Part shown: positions 51,633 through 61,432 of the stretch, piece by piece
Layout of the letters: the number at the start of each line of letters is the position of its first letter
Numbering within the stretch: position 1 is the stretch's first letter
Assembly (NCBI RefSeq): GCF_002786295.1
Contig: NZ_PGTC01000009.1
Coordinates: 248,001-312,000, forward strand
Source: Pseudooceanicola marinus
GTDB lineage: Bacteria > Pseudomonadota > Alphaproteobacteria > Rhodobacterales > Rhodobacteraceae
Direction: 5' to 3'
DNA: 64,000 nt
Notes under the pieces: model-generated
Databases searched by the model: none
Seen by the model: only the letters and a program-made list of their open reading frames with translations
What the model was told of the DNA's origin: nothing
Program-made: the position numbers and the translations under genes

Positions 51633-53924
51633 TCAGCCGTAGTGGGCGACCGGGGTGCCGGCGATGGCGGCCATGTTCAGCAGCCCGCGTGCAGTGATCG
51701 AGGGGCTGACGATATGGGCGCAGTTGCCCATGCCCATCAGGATCGGCCCCACTTCCAGCGCGCCGCCCTTCATCTTCAGGATGTTGCGCACGCCCGAGGC
51801 CGCATCGGCCTGGCCAAAGATCAGCACATTGGCAGGCCCCTGGATGCGCGCGCCGGGCAGGACGCGGTCACGCAGCTCCGGATCCAGGGCCGTGTCCACG
51901 TTCATCTCGCCCTCGTAGGCGAAATCGCGGGGCTTGGCGTCCAGGATTTCCATCGCGCCACGCAGGCGGCGGGCGGTTTCAGTATCCTGGTTGCCGAACT
52001 GCGACCGGCCGCACAGGGCGATCTGCGGGACCAGGCCGAACCGTTTGACGTGACGCGCGGCGCCGATGGCGGATTGCGCGATCTCTTCCGCCGTGGGGTC
52101 GGACCAGACATGGGTGTCAGCCAGGAACAGCGGCCCGTCTTCCATGATCATCAGCGACAGGGCGCCGTGCGGCGTGCGATCGGGCCGGCCCAGGATCTGT
52201 TCGATGTACTTCAGGTGCCAGCGGTATTCGCCGAAGGTGCCGCAGATCAGGCTGTCGGCCTCACCGCGATGGACCATCACCGCGCCGATGGCGGTGGTGT
52301 TGGTGCGCATGATCGCCTTGGCGAGGTCCGGCGTCACGCCACGGCGGGCCATGATCTTGTGATAGGTCTGCCAGTAGTCGCGATAACGCGGGTCGTTTTC
52401 CGGGTTCACCACGTGGAAATCCTCGCCCGGGCGGACGGTCAGCCCGGCGCGTTCGCAGCGCGCGGCGATCACGTCGGGACGACCGATCAGGATCGGCTGT
52501 TCCGGGGTCTCTTCCAGGATGGCCTGGGCGGCGCGCAGCACGCGGTCGTCTTCCCCATCGGCAAAGACGATGCGCCGCGCGGCGGTGCTGGCGGCCTCGA
52601 AGACCGGGCGCATCAGCAGGGCGGACTTGAAGACCGACGAGTTCAGCTTCGCCTTGTAGGCGCTCATGTCCTCGATCGGACGCGTCGCCACGCCGGTTTC
52701 CATCGCGGCCTTCGCCACGGCGACGGACACGACGCCCGACAGGCGCGGGTCGAAGGGTTTGGGGATCAGGTAGTCGGCGCCGAAGGTCAGCCGCTCGCCC
52801 TGGTAGGCGGCGGACACCTCGGCCGAGGTGGTGGCGCGAGCCAGCGCCGCGATCCCCTCGATACAGGCGATCTGCATCTCGTCGTTGATCTCGGTCGCGC
52901 CCACGTCCAGCGCGCCCCTGAAGATGAAGGGGAAGCACAGGACGTTGTTGACCTGGTTGGGAAAATCGCTGCGGCCCGTGGCGATGATCGCATCGGGGGC
53001 GACGGCGCGGGCCTCGTCCGGCATGATCTCGGGGGTGGGGTTGGCCAGGGCGAAGATGATCGGGCGCGCCGTCATCTTCTTCACCAGCTCGGGTTTCAGC
53101 ACACCGGGGCCGGAGAGACCCAGGAACATGTCCGCGCCCTCGATCACCTCCTCCAGCGACCGCTTGTCAGAGGGCTGCGCGAAGGCCGCCTTCTGCGGGT
53201 TCATGTCCTCCTCTCGGCCCTCGTAGACCAGCCCGTGGATATCACAGAGCCAGACGTTTTCCCGCTTCACCCCCAGTTTCAGCAGCATGTTCAGACAGGC
53301 GATGCCCGCCGCACCACCACCGGTGGAGACGATCTTGATGTCCTCGAACTTTTTGCCGGCCACGCGCAGGGCATTGGTGGCGGCGGCGCCGACGACGATC
53401 GCGGTGCCGTGCTGGTCGTCATGGAAGACGGGGATATTCATCCGATCGCGGCACAGCTTTTCAACGATGAAGCAGTCGGGCGCCTTGATGTCTTCGAGGT
53501 TGATCGCGCCGAAGGTCGGCTCCAGCGCGCAGACGATCTCGGCCAGCTTCTCGGGGTCAGGCTCGTTCACTTCGATGTCGAAACAGTCGATGCCGGCGAA
53601 CTTCTTGAAGAGGACGGCCTTGCCTTCCATCACCGGTTTCGACGCCAGCGCGCCGATGTTGCCCAGGCCCAGAACGGCAGAGCCGTTGGACACCACGGCC
53701 ACCAGATTGCCGCGCGAGGTGTAGCGCGAGGCGGCCTGCACGTCCGCCTTGATCTCCAGACAGGCCTCGGCCACGCCGGGGGAATAGGCCAGAGACAGGT
53801 CGCGGCCATTGGCCAGCGGCTTGGTCGCGCGCACTTCCAGTTTCCCGGGCTTGGGGTTCTCGTGGTAGCCTAGGGCGGCGGCGCGGAAGGTCGATTTGTC
53901 GGTGTTCGGGCCGGTGTCGGACAT
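51633..53924 (-). CDS. maeB: NADP-dependent malic enzyme with C-terminal phosphotransacetylase domain
   Basis: Protein of 763 residues. The malic enzyme part (about 1–430) has ANGRDLSLAYSPGVAEAC, GLGNIGALASKPVMEGKA, the metal-binding EDIKAPDCF and FHDDQHGTAIVVGAAATNAL, and a nucleotide-binding STGGGAAGIACLNMLLKLG. The C-terminal ~320 residues form a PTA_PTB-like domain (RRIVFADGEDDRVLRAAQAI, TNTTAIGAVMVHRGEADSL), which in MaeB acts as an allosteric acetyl-CoA sensor rather than a transferase. It decarboxylates malate to pyruvate with NADPH. GAGAGAGG lies upstream of ATG 53924, and a TAGTTT/AAACTA operator-like repeat sits 24 nt upstream. Confidence 0.95.
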   Translation of the reverse strand: MSDTGPNTDKSTFRAAALGYHENPKPGKLEVRATKPLANGRDLSLAYSPGVAEACLEIKADVQAASRYTSRGNLVAVVSNGSAVLGLGNIGALASKPVMEGKAVLFKKFAGIDCFDIEVNEPDPEKLAEIVCALEPTFGAINLEDIKAPDCFIVEKLCRDRMNIPVFHDDQHGTAIVVGAAATNALRVAGKKFEDIKIVSTGGGAAGIACLNMLLKLGVKRENVWLCDIHGLVYEGREEDMNPQKAAFAQPSDKRSLEEVIEGADMFLGLSGPGVLKPELVKKMTARPIIFALANPTPEIMPDEARAVAPDAIIATGRSDFPNQVNNVLCFPFIFRGALDVGATEINDEMQIACIEGIAALARATTSAEVSAAYQGERLTFGADYLIPKPFDPRLSGVVSVAVAKAAMETGVATRPIEDMSAYKAKLNSSVFKSALLMRPVFEAASTAARRIVFADGEDDRVLRAAQAILEETPEQPILIGRPDVIAARCERAGLTVRPGEDFHVVNPENDPRYRDYWQTYHKIMARRGVTPDLAKAIMRTNTTAIGAVMVHRGEADSLICGTFGEYRWHLKYIEQILGRPDRTPHGALSLMIMEDGPLFLADTHVWSDPTAEEIAQSAIGAARHVKRFGLVPQIALCGRSQFGNQDTETARRLRGAMEILDAKPRDFAYEGEMNVDTALDPELRDRVLPGARIQGPANVLIFGQADAASGVRNILKMKGGALEVGPILMGMGNCAHIVSPSITARGLLNMAAIAGTPVAHYG

Positions 53925-53947
53925 GTCGTGCCTCTCTCTCCGAAAAG

Positions 53948-53965
53948 TAGTTTGGCGTTAAACTA
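53948..53965 (-). promoter_or_regulatory. Operator-like inverted repeat upstream of maeB
   Basis: TAGTTT (53948–53953), GGCGTT, AAACTA (53960–53965): a perfect 6-bp inverted repeat with 6-nt spacer, 24 nt upstream of the maeB ATG, with further partial symmetry outside. The AT-rich palindrome is of the kind bound by dimeric MarR-like regulators; the actual regulator is unknown. It could equally serve the divergent cdd operon. Confidence 0.4.
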
Positions 53966-54168
53966 TCTTGGCGCCGGGGGGAAGCCCCGCCTTTGGTCCT
54001 GCCCCTGACGCAGGGGCATTCCGCCGGTTTATCCGGCCCGGACCTGCCCTGCCGAGGGGTCCCCCCTTGCAAACCCCGGCAGCCCCCGAAAGACTGCGCC
54101 GAACAATGCCGGCGCGCCGCTTGTCGCGTGCCGATGTTTCAGGACAGTGAAGATCACGGGAGACAGTG

Positions 54169-54561
54169 ATGAAGGATCTGCTTACGGCGGCAACGGCCGT
54201 CTACGAAAAGGCCTATGCCCCCTATTCCCGGTTCAAGGTCGGTGCCGCCGTGCGCACGCCCTCGGGCGCGATCTATTCGGGCTGCAACGTGGAAAACGTG
54301 GCCTACCCGGAAGGCACCTGTGCGGAGGCCGGCGCCCTGGCCGCCATGGTCGCGGGCGGCGAGACGGAGATCGTCGAGGTCGCGGTCATCGCTGATGCCA
54401 CCGCCCCCGTGCCCCCCTGCGGTGGCTGCCGGCAGAAGCTGGCGGAGTTCGGCAAGCCCGACATCAAGGTGACCATGTACACGCTGACCGGCGACCGGCT
54501 GGAGACGACGCTGGCCGACCTGCTGCCGGGCAAGTTCACCAAGGACCACATGAAAGACTGA
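54169..54561 (+). CDS. cdd: Cytidine deaminase
   Basis: Small tetrameric-type deaminase of 130 residues converting (deoxy)cytidine to (deoxy)uridine. ATG 54169 is used; the GTG at 54166 is in frame and directly abuts it. GGGAG lies upstream. Zinc/catalytic motifs are TCAEAGALAAMV (CAE) and PVPPCGGCRQKLAEF (PCxxC); YAPYSRFKVGAAVRT and SGCNVENVAYP are also diagnostic. First gene of the salvage operon, 2 bp before deoA. Confidence 0.95.
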   Translation: MKDLLTAATAVYEKAYAPYSRFKVGAAVRTPSGAIYSGCNVENVAYPEGTCAEAGALAAMVAGGETEIVEVAVIADATAPVPPCGGCRQKLAEFGKPDIKVTMYTLTGDRLETTLADLLPGKFTKDHMKD

Positions 54562-54563
54562 TC

Positions 54564-55877
54564 ATGGACGCGCGCCACATCATCGCCACGCTGCGCGACG
54601 GCCATGTGCCGCGCGACGGCGAGATCCGCTGGTTTGCCCAGGGATTGGCCGACGGCACCGTGACCGACGCCCAGGCGGGCGCCTTCGCCATGGCCGTGCT
54701 GCTGCGCGGGCTGGGCGAGGAAGGGCGCGTGGCCCTGACCCGGGCCATGCGCGATTCGGGCCGGGTGCTGAGCTGGAATCTGCCCGCGCCCGCGCTGGAC
54801 AAGCATTCCACCGGCGGGGTGGGCGATTGCGTCTCCCTCGTGCTGGCACCGATGCTGGCGGCCTGCGGCGCCTACGTCCCGATGATCTCGGGCCGGGGGC
54901 TGGGGCACACGGGCGGCACGCTGGACAAGATGGAGGCGATCCCGGGGCTGTCGACCGAGCTGACGGAAACGGCTTTTCGTGGCGTGACGGCGGAGGCGGG
55001 CTGCGCCATCGTCGCCGCCTCCACCGACATCGCGCCGGCCGACCGCCGGCTTTACGCGATCCGCGACGTGACCGGCACGGTAGAAAGCCTGGATCTGATC
55101 ACCGCCTCGATCCTGTCGAAGAAGCTGGCGGCGGGGCTGGATGCGCTGGTGCTGGACGTGAAATGCGGCGCGGGCGCCTTCATGAAGACCGAGGAGGACG
55201 CGGCGAAACTGGCCCGCGCGCTGGTCTCCACCGCCAATGCCGCCGGTTGCCCGACCGAGGCCCTGCTGACGGACATGAGCCAGCCCCTCGCGCCCGCCCT
55301 TGGCAATGCGCTGGAGGTGGCGGAAAGCATGGCGGTGCTCTCTGGCACGAAACGCGGGCGGCTGGCCGAGCTGTCCATCGCCCTGGGCGCGGGCCTGCTG
55401 GTGCAGGGCGGCCTGGCCGCTACACCGGAAGAGGGCGCGGCGACGCTGGAAGAGGCGCTGACCAGCGGCGCGGCGATGGAGCGGTTCGGGCGCATGGTGG
55501 CCCTGATGGGCGGTCCCGTCCGCTTTGCCGAGGACTGGCAGCGCCTGCTGCCCGAGGCCAACGTGATCCTGGAGGTCACGGCCCAGGGTCCCGGCCATGT
55601 CACCGCCATGGATGGCGAGGCCCTGGGCCTGACGGTCGTCGCCCTGGGCGGCGGGCGCCAGGTGGAAAGCGACCGGATCGAGCCCTCCGTGGGCCTGTCG
55701 GACCTGGTGCGGATCGGCCAGCCGGTGGAGAAGGGCCAGGTGTTGGCCCGCGTCCATGCCGCGCGGATCGAGGCGGCAGAGGCCGCCGTGGCCGAGGTGC
55801 GCGCTGCCATCACAATTTCCGAAACCACCACAGCGCCCGCCCCGGCGCCGCTGGTTCTGCAAAGGATCACCGCATGA
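54564..55877 (+). CDS. deoA: Thymidine phosphorylase
   Basis: Enzyme of 437 residues cleaving thymidine/deoxyuridine to base and deoxyribose-1-phosphate. Motifs are DKHSTGGVGDCVSLVLAPML, GRGLGHTGGTLDKMEAIPG, YAIRDVTGTVESLDLITASI, KKLAAGLDALVLDVKCGAGA and ALTSGAAMERFGRMV. Overlaps deoB by 4 bp. Release of deoxyribose-1-phosphate feeds DeoB directly. Confidence 0.96.
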   Translation: MDARHIIATLRDGHVPRDGEIRWFAQGLADGTVTDAQAGAFAMAVLLRGLGEEGRVALTRAMRDSGRVLSWNLPAPALDKHSTGGVGDCVSLVLAPMLAACGAYVPMISGRGLGHTGGTLDKMEAIPGLSTELTETAFRGVTAEAGCAIVAASTDIAPADRRLYAIRDVTGTVESLDLITASILSKKLAAGLDALVLDVKCGAGAFMKTEEDAAKLARALVSTANAAGCPTEALLTDMSQPLAPALGNALEVAESMAVLSGTKRGRLAELSIALGAGLLVQGGLAATPEEGAATLEEALTSGAAMERFGRMVALMGGPVRFAEDWQRLLPEANVILEVTAQGPGHVTAMDGEALGLTVVALGGGRQVESDRIEPSVGLSDLVRIGQPVEKGQVLARVHAARIEAAEAAVAEVRAAITISETTTAPAPAPLVLQRITA

Positions 55878-57091
55878 CCCGCGCTTTTCTCGTCGTCATG
55901 GACAGCGTCGGCATCGGCGGCGCGCCGGATGCCGACCGCTTTTTCAACGGCTCCACCCCCGACACCGGCGCCAATACCCTGGCTCATATCGCCGAGGCCT
56001 GTGCCTCTGGTCGTGCCGAGGAGGGGCGAAGCGGCCCCCTGTCGCTGCCCAACCTGGCCGCGCTTGGCCTGGGCGAGGCGGTGAAACTGGCCTCCGGCGC
56101 CGTGGCACCGGGGGTCGAGGCCGAGGTGACGGGACGCTACGCCGCCGCCGCCGAGGTGTCGCCCGGCAAGGATACCCCCTCTGGCCACTGGGAGCTGGCG
56201 GGTGTGCCGGTGCCCTGGGACTGGCACTATTTCCCCGACACGCAGCCGGCCTTCCCCGAAGAACTGGTGGCGAAGGTCTGCGAGCTGGCGGGCACCGACG
56301 GCATTCTGGGCAACTGCCATGCCTCGGGCACGCAGATCATCGCGGAACTGGGGGAGGAGCACATGCGGACGGGTTGGCCCATCTGCTACACCTCCGCTGA
56401 CAGCGTCTTCCAGATCGCCGCGCATGAGGACAGCTTCGGCAACGACCGCCTGCAAAAGCTCTGCAAGGATCTGGCGCCGACCCTGCACGCGATGAAGGTG
56501 GGGCGCGTCATTTCCCGCCCCTTCGTCGGCACGCCCGGCCAGTTCATCCGCACCGGCAACCGCCGCGACTATGCGGTGGCGCTGCCCAGCCCGGGCCTGT
56601 GCGACTGGGCGCAGGCGGCGGGGCGCAAGGTGCACGCCGTGGGCAAGATCGGCGACATCTTCTCGATGGCGGGTATCGACGATGTGGTGAAAGGCTCGGA
56701 CGCCGAGCTGATGGACCACCTCGACCGGCTGCTGGGAGAGGCGCAGGACGGCTCTCTGACCTTCGCCAATTTCGTGGAATTCGACAGCCTCTATGGACAT
56801 CGGCGCGATATTTCGGGATATGCCCGCGCGCTGGAATGGTTCGACGCCCGGATCGGCCAGGTGATCGCGGCCCTGCGCCCCGGCGACCTGCTGCTGGTCA
56901 CCGCCGATCATGGCAACGACCCCAGCTGGACCGGATCGGACCACACCCGCGAACGCGTGCCGGTGCTGATCGCCGGTCTCGACGGGGCGGGGGAGCTTTC
57001 TCCGGGCCTGTGCCAGTTCACCGACGTGGCCGCGACCGTGGCCGCGCATCTGTCGATCCCGGCCGAGGGGCCGGGCAGGAGCCTGATATGA
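55874..57091 (+). CDS. deoB: Phosphopentomutase
   Basis: Mn-dependent alkaline-phosphatase-superfamily mutase of 405 residues interconverting (deoxy)ribose-1- and 5-phosphate. ATG 55874 overlaps the deoA stop. Metal/phospho-Thr motifs are LVVMDSVGIGGAPDA, GKDTPSGHWE (active-site Thr), VGKIGDIFSMAGI, NFVEFDSLYGHRRD and LLLVTADHGNDPSWTGSDHT with RERVPVL. Overlaps add by 4 bp. Confidence 0.96.
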   Translation: MTRAFLVVMDSVGIGGAPDADRFFNGSTPDTGANTLAHIAEACASGRAEEGRSGPLSLPNLAALGLGEAVKLASGAVAPGVEAEVTGRYAAAAEVSPGKDTPSGHWELAGVPVPWDWHYFPDTQPAFPEELVAKVCELAGTDGILGNCHASGTQIIAELGEEHMRTGWPICYTSADSVFQIAAHEDSFGNDRLQKLCKDLAPTLHAMKVGRVISRPFVGTPGQFIRTGNRRDYAVALPSPGLCDWAQAAGRKVHAVGKIGDIFSMAGIDDVVKGSDAELMDHLDRLLGEAQDGSLTFANFVEFDSLYGHRRDISGYARALEWFDARIGQVIAALRPGDLLLVTADHGNDPSWTGSDHTRERVPVLIAGLDGAGELSPGLCQFTDVAATVAAHLSIPAEGPGRSLI

Positions 57092-58098
57092 GCCTCACCC
57101 AAGAGGGTGCCGATTTCGCCGCCATCCCCAAGCTGGAACTGCACCTGCACCACGAAGGGGCAGCGCCGCCTGCCTTCATCCGGGGCCTGGCCTCCGAGAA
57201 GAAGGTGAACATCGACAAGGTCTTCGACGAGAGGGGCCATTACGCCTACGACGACTTCTGGCACTTCCTGCAGGTCTACGAGGCCGCGACCTCGGTGCTG
57301 AAGACGCCGGAGGACTACGCGCGTCTGACCACTGCCGTGCTGGAGGAAAGCGCGGCCTCGGGCGTGATCTATACCGAGACCTTCCTGTCCCCCGATTTCT
57401 GCGGCGGTCGGGACGTGGGGGCCTGGCGCGAATACCTGCATGCCATCCGCGAGGCCGCCGACGCGGCGGAACGCGACATGGGGATCGTCACCCGGGGCAT
57501 CATCACCTGCATCCGCCACTTCGGCCCCGACAAGGCCAAGGAAACCGCGCTCTGCGCCGCCGAGACCGCGGGCGACTGGATCGTCGGCTTCGGCATTGCC
57601 GGTGACGAGAAGGCCGGCAAGCCCCGTGATTTCGCCTACAGTTTCGACATGGCGCGCGAGGCAGAGCTGGCTCTGACCGCCCATGCGGGCGAATGGGGCG
57701 GCCCGCAATCGGTGCGCGACGCGCTGGAGGCGCTGCGGCCCGCACGCATCGGCCACGGCGTGCGCGCCATTGAGGACCTGGAACTGGTTGACCGCCTGGC
57801 GGAAGAGGGCGTGGTGCTGGAGGTCTGCCCGGGGTCCAATGTCACCCTGGGGATCTACCCCGACGTCGCACGCCACCCCATCGAGATGCTGCGAGAACGC
57901 GGCGTGAAGGTCACCGTGTCCACAGATGACCCGCCCTTCTTCCACACCACCATGGCGAAGGAATACGAAGCGTTGCATCATGCCTTCGGCTGGGAGGAGG
58001 AGGTCTTTGCCCAGATCAACCGCACCGCCCTGGATGCCGCTTTCTGCGACCAAGCCACCAAAGACACACTCGCCAAACGCCTGGAGATATCCGCATGA
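57088..58098 (+). CDS. add: Adenosine deaminase
   Basis: Zinc amidohydrolase of 336 residues converting adenosine/deoxyadenosine to inosine forms. Motifs are [15 protein letters not shown] (HxH), [31 protein letters not shown] and [20 protein letters not shown] and [14 protein letters not shown]. The HLHHEGA opening replaces the more usual HLHLDGA, which occurs in related Add/ADE subfamilies, so an adenine-deaminase-like specificity cannot be fully excluded; the salvage-operon context favours adenosine. Overlaps both neighbours by 4 bp. Confidence 0.9.
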   Translation: MSLTQEGADFAAIPKLELHLHHEGAAPPAFIRGLASEKKVNIDKVFDERGHYAYDDFWHFLQVYEAATSVLKTPEDYARLTTAVLEESAASGVIYTETFLSPDFCGGRDVGAWREYLHAIREAADAAERDMGIVTRGIITCIRHFGPDKAKETALCAAETAGDWIVGFGIAGDEKAGKPRDFAYSFDMAREAELALTAHAGEWGGPQSVRDALEALRPARIGHGVRAIEDLELVDRLAEEGVVLEVCPGSNVTLGIYPDVARHPIEMLRERGVKVTVSTDDPPFFHTTMAKEYEALHHAFGWEEEVFAQINRTALDAAFCDQATKDTLAKRLEISA

Positions 58099-58727
58099 CC
58101 GATCATCTGACCGTCGTCACTCACCCGCTGGTCCAGCACAAGCTGACCCTGATGCGCGAGCAGGAGACCTCCACCGCGAAGTTCCGCCAGCTGCTGCGCG
58201 AGATTTCCCAGCTGCTGGCCTATGAAGTCACCCGCGAGCTGGAGATGACGACGAAGACCATCCAGACGCCGATGCAGGAAATGGATGCGCCGCTGCTGGA
58301 CGGCAAGAAGCTGGCGCTGATCTCGATCCTGCGGGCGGGCAACGGCCTGCTGGACGGCATCCTGGAACTGGTGCCGGCCGCGCGCGTGGGCTTCGTCGGC
58401 CTCTACCGCGACGAGGAAACGCTGCAGCCGGTGCAATACTACTTCAAGGTGCCCGAGCACCTGGAGGACCGTTTGGTGATCGCTGTCGACCCGATGCTGG
58501 CGACCGGCAACAGCTCCGTCGCGGCCATCGACCTGCTGAAGAAGGCGGGCGCGACGAACATCCGCTTCCTCTGCCTGCTGGCGGCGCCCGAGGGCGTGGC
58601 CCGGATGAAGGAGGCGCACCCCGATGTGCCGATCGTCACCGCCGCGCTGGATGAGAAGCTGAATGAGCATGGGTATATCGTTCCGGGCCTAGGGGATGCG
58701 GGCGACCGCATGTTCGGCACAAAATAA
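58095..58727 (+). CDS. upp: Uracil phosphoribosyltransferase
   Basis: Enzyme of 210 residues making UMP from uracil and [24 protein letters not shown] is the typical start. PRPP loop and uracil site are [20 protein letters not shown] and [17 protein letters not shown] at the C terminus. Last gene of cdd-deoA-deoB-add-upp; uses the uracil produced by Cdd plus DeoA. Confidence 0.97.
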   Translation: MTDHLTVVTHPLVQHKLTLMREQETSTAKFRQLLREISQLLAYEVTRELEMTTKTIQTPMQEMDAPLLDGKKLALISILRAGNGLLDGILELVPAARVGFVGLYRDEETLQPVQYYFKVPEHLEDRLVIAVDPMLATGNSSVAAIDLLKKAGATNIRFLCLLAAPEGVARMKEAHPDVPIVTAALDEKLNEHGYIVPGLGDAGDRMFGTK

Positions 58728-58793
58728 GCCGTCCCGGCTTTACTCGGGCCGTGACCTGCGGCAGAGTCGGGCGAGCATCTGTCGGGGGACACG

Positions 58794-60125
58794 ATGAAGC
58801 TGCTGCACAAGACCTATCTGCCCTTTGCCTGCCTGGCCCTTGGCCTGCTGCTCGATCCCGTTGCGGGGTCGGCACAGAGCCTGCGTCGCGATGACGGACC
58901 GGCGGAATATCCGCCGGCCTCCTACCGGGGCAGCCAGTATGTCGACAGCGAGGGCTGCATCTATATCCGCGCGGGCGTTGACGGATCGACCACCTGGGTC
59001 CCGCGCGTCAGTCGCGACCGCAAGGTGGTCTGCGGCTACCAGCCGACCCAGGTCGCCGGTGCCCGCAGCGCGGCCCCAGGCGGCGCCTCCGCCGATGCGG
59101 CCCCGGTGACGATCACCGCCGCCCAGCCCGAGAACACCGCGCCCGCCCCGGCCCCCGCCGCCTCCGCGCAGGCGCGGGCGGAGACGACTGCGACATCAGC
59201 GGCGCCGGCTACACAACAGGCCCGGGCCGCGACGCAAAGCGCGCAGGTGCCGCGCACGACCCGCCCGGCCAGCAGCGGCGGCGTGCGCTATGCCGCCCGC
59301 CCGGTGACGGAACGTCGCCCCGTGTTGCCCGCCGCGATCACCCCGGCACCGCGGCCCCAGGTGATCCGCCCTGCGCCCACCTCCGGCACGACGGCCTGCC
59401 CGAACCTTTCGGCCGTCGGACAGAAGTATGTCCGCCCCGGCCCCTACGAGATCAGCTGCGGCCCCTCGGGCTACACCCCGCCGCAGATGCAGACCACCAG
59501 CTACCGCCGTCCCTCCGGCGCCGTCGTCGTGACGCCGCCCGTGCAAGTGGTGACACCGGGGCAGGTGCCACCGGGCACCCGGGTGGTGCCGAAGCATGTC
59601 TACGAGAACCGCTACGTCGCGCAGGGCGCCAACGCCCCGCAGGTGCCCGAGGGGTATCAGCGCGTCTTCGACGACGGTCGCCTGAACCCGCATCGCGCGG
59701 AACAGACCTTTGACGGCAAGGCCCGGATGGAGCTGATTTGGACCAACACCGTGCCACGCCGCCTGGTCGAGGTCCGCACGGGTCGTGACGTGACCGCGCA
59801 GTTTCCGCACCTTCGCCCCGGGCAGACCGGGCGGGTGATGGGGCCGGTGATCTCCACCCAGACCCGTGCGCCGGCCGCGGCCCCGGCCCGGCCCGCGCAG
59901 GGACAGCGGGCGGCGGCCTATCGCTATGTCCAGGTGGGCAGTTTCACCGAGGCCGGCAATGCCAGCAGCACCGCGCGCGCCTTCGGGGCCTATGGCGGCC
60001 GGGTCGTCAACAGCGGGCGCTACAACGTGGTTCTGCTCGGGCCCTTCGGCTCCGAGGCGGACATGGCCCATGCCCTGTCGGCGGCGCGGCGCGCGGGCTT
60101 CGACGACGCCTACCCGCGGAACTGA
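58794..60125 (+). CDS. SPOR domain protein, secreted, Ala/Pro-rich
   Basis: Protein of 443 residues with a signal peptide (LPFACLALGLLLDPVAGSAQ). Residues about 45–80 hold a conserved-looking segment (QYVDSEGCIYIRAGVDGSTT, WVPRVSRDRKVVCGY). A long Ala/Pro/Thr-rich linker follows (about 85–200), then a Cys pair region (TACPNLSAVGQKYVRPGPYE) and a central basic domain with VVPKHVYENR. The C-terminal ~70 residues form a SPOR domain (YRYVQVGSFTEAGNASSTAR to GFDDAYPRN), which binds denuded septal peptidoglycan. It likely acts in the periplasm at division sites. Followed by an intrinsic terminator. Confidence 0.85.
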   Translation: MKLLHKTYLPFACLALGLLLDPVAGSAQSLRRDDGPAEYPPASYRGSQYVDSEGCIYIRAGVDGSTTWVPRVSRDRKVVCGYQPTQVAGARSAAPGGASADAAPVTITAAQPENTAPAPAPAASAQARAETTATSAAPATQQARAATQSAQVPRTTRPASSGGVRYAARPVTERRPVLPAAITPAPRPQVIRPAPTSGTTACPNLSAVGQKYVRPGPYEISCGPSGYTPPQMQTTSYRRPSGAVVVTPPVQVVTPGQVPPGTRVVPKHVYENRYVAQGANAPQVPEGYQRVFDDGRLNPHRAEQTFDGKARMELIWTNTVPRRLVEVRTGRDVTAQFPHLRPGQTGRVMGPVISTQTRAPAAAPARPAQGQRAAAYRYVQVGSFTEAGNASSTARAFGAYGGRVVNSGRYNVVLLGPFGSEADMAHALSAARRAGFDDAYPRN

Positions 60126-60169
60126 GGCCCGGGCCCGCAGGACGGGTCCCCGATCTGACAAACGACAAG

Positions 60170-60196
60170 AGGACCGCGCGCTGCACGGTCCTTTTT
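60170..60196 (+). terminator. Intrinsic terminator of the SPOR gene
   Basis: AGGACCG (60170–60176), loop CGCGCTGCA, CGGTCCT (60186–60192), followed by TTTTCTTTT; 44 nt after the stop codon. Confidence 0.85.
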
Positions 60197-60225
60197 CTTT
60201 TGCCGAAGGGGAAGGGTCCCGTGCC

Positions 60226-61254
60226 TCAGCCGCCGCAGATCGCCTGCAGGCGCAGCCAGTCACTGTCGCGCAAAACGGGTTCGGGCGCGCCGGAGGGGTA
60301 GGGATCCGCCTCGATTAGGGGCAGGGTGCTTTCGCCCGTGATGTCAACGGCGTAGCCATAGGGGCGGGTCTGGATCCCGGCGGCGGCAAAGCCCGCAATC
60401 AAGGCATCGGCGGGCAGGGCGCGCGGCTCGGCACCGACCAGGGTGCGGGCGTGGTCGCCCAGGGTGTCCTGGGTCAGCTCGCCGGTGGTCAGCAGGCGCA
60501 GCACGGCGCCCGTGCCGGCCTCGTCCAGCAGACGGTCCACCGGGTCCTGGGCGCGGGCGCGCAGATATTCGGCCACGACGAAACCCGCAGCGATCTCGGG
60601 ATCCTCGTAATCCTCCACCACGCTGCGCGACAGCAGCAACAAGTTGCCCGGCAGATGCAGGCTGTCCCGCAAGCCGGTGCGCATGACGTAGAGATCGGGC
60701 GGCGTACCGCCCTCTGGGGTGATCCGGTTGGCCAGCAGGGCCAGCGCCTCAGCACCGCCCGGTCCGGCGCAGGGAGGCCCGGTCAGGGTCTGGACCTCGT
60801 CGAAGAGCTTGCGCCCGATCTCGTCGCGTTTCACCTGGGGCAGCACTGACAGGGCATGGGATTGCAGCGCGCCCGGCAGCCAGAACAGGCCAAGCGCCAG
60901 GATGCCGGCGGCAAAGCCCCCCACGACGCCCAGGCGCACGCGCCCCTTCTGGGGACGGCGGCGGGCGACGGCGCTGCGCAGCTGTTCCAGCGCGTCGATC
61001 ATCTGACCCTCGTCCTCGGCCAGTTCCAGCGTTTCGTCCGGGTCGCCGTCGGGGTGGTAGATCGCGGGCAGGGCCCCGGGGTTGGCGCGGGTCAGGGCGG
61101 AGATCGACCAATGGGTCAGTGGCCGGTCCTGGCGATCGGAAATGGTGATCGTCGCCTCGCCGATCGACAGGATCACGTCGCGACGCTGGCCGTCCGGACC
61201 TTCGCGCCACAGGGCGGCGGCCTCCAGCCGCTGATACTTCTCCAATGCCGTCAT
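60226..61254 (-). CDS. M48-like membrane protein lacking the HExxH zinc motif
   Basis: Protein of 342 residues; ATG 61254 (MTALEKYQRLEAAALWREG) is preferred to a longer frame that reads GC-rich leader. Residues 1–100 form a cytoplasmic domain (DVILSIGEATITISD), 108–128 a membrane helix, and 140–342 a domain resembling M48 peptidases: LHLPGNLLLLSRSVVEDYED and PEIAAGFVVAEYLRARAQDP align in order with the M48 PGGxxxxxxGLL and HExxHxxxxDP blocks. At the metal site it reads A228-E-Y-L-R232, so both zinc histidines are lost while the Glu remains. Likely an inactive homologue with a binding or scaffold role. Fold assignment is moderate. Confidence 0.5.
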   Translation of the reverse strand: MTALEKYQRLEAAALWREGPDGQRRDVILSIGEATITISDRQDRPLTHWSISALTRANPGALPAIYHPDGDPDETLELAEDEGQMIDALEQLRSAVARRRPQKGRVRLGVVGGFAAGILALGLFWLPGALQSHALSVLPQVKRDEIGRKLFDEVQTLTGPPCAGPGGAEALALLANRITPEGGTPPDLYVMRTGLRDSLHLPGNLLLLSRSVVEDYEDPEIAAGFVVAEYLRARAQDPVDRLLDEAGTGAVLRLLTTGELTQDTLGDHARTLVGAEPRALPADALIAGFAAAGIQTRPYGYAVDITGESTLPLIEADPYPSGAPEPVLRDSDWLRLQAICGG

Positions 61255-61432
61255 GGGCGTATTGCGTCCGGCCTGCTCATCGAGGGGGAGGGCGGTCGCG
61301 CCCCTCTGAAGGGGGCTTGCATCCAGCCTCTGGCCTCTGGTTTCGGCGGACAATAGCACGAGCCGACGAAGACCCGCAATTGCGCAGCGTGACCGCCTTC
61401 CCCGGGGCCGCCCCCTGCGCTAGCCTCCGACC

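Noticed and set aside
54827-55873. A long frame fused to the start of deoB
   Set aside because: It is the out-of-frame reading of deoA; deoB begins at 55874 in an ATGA overlap, which gives the normal family length.
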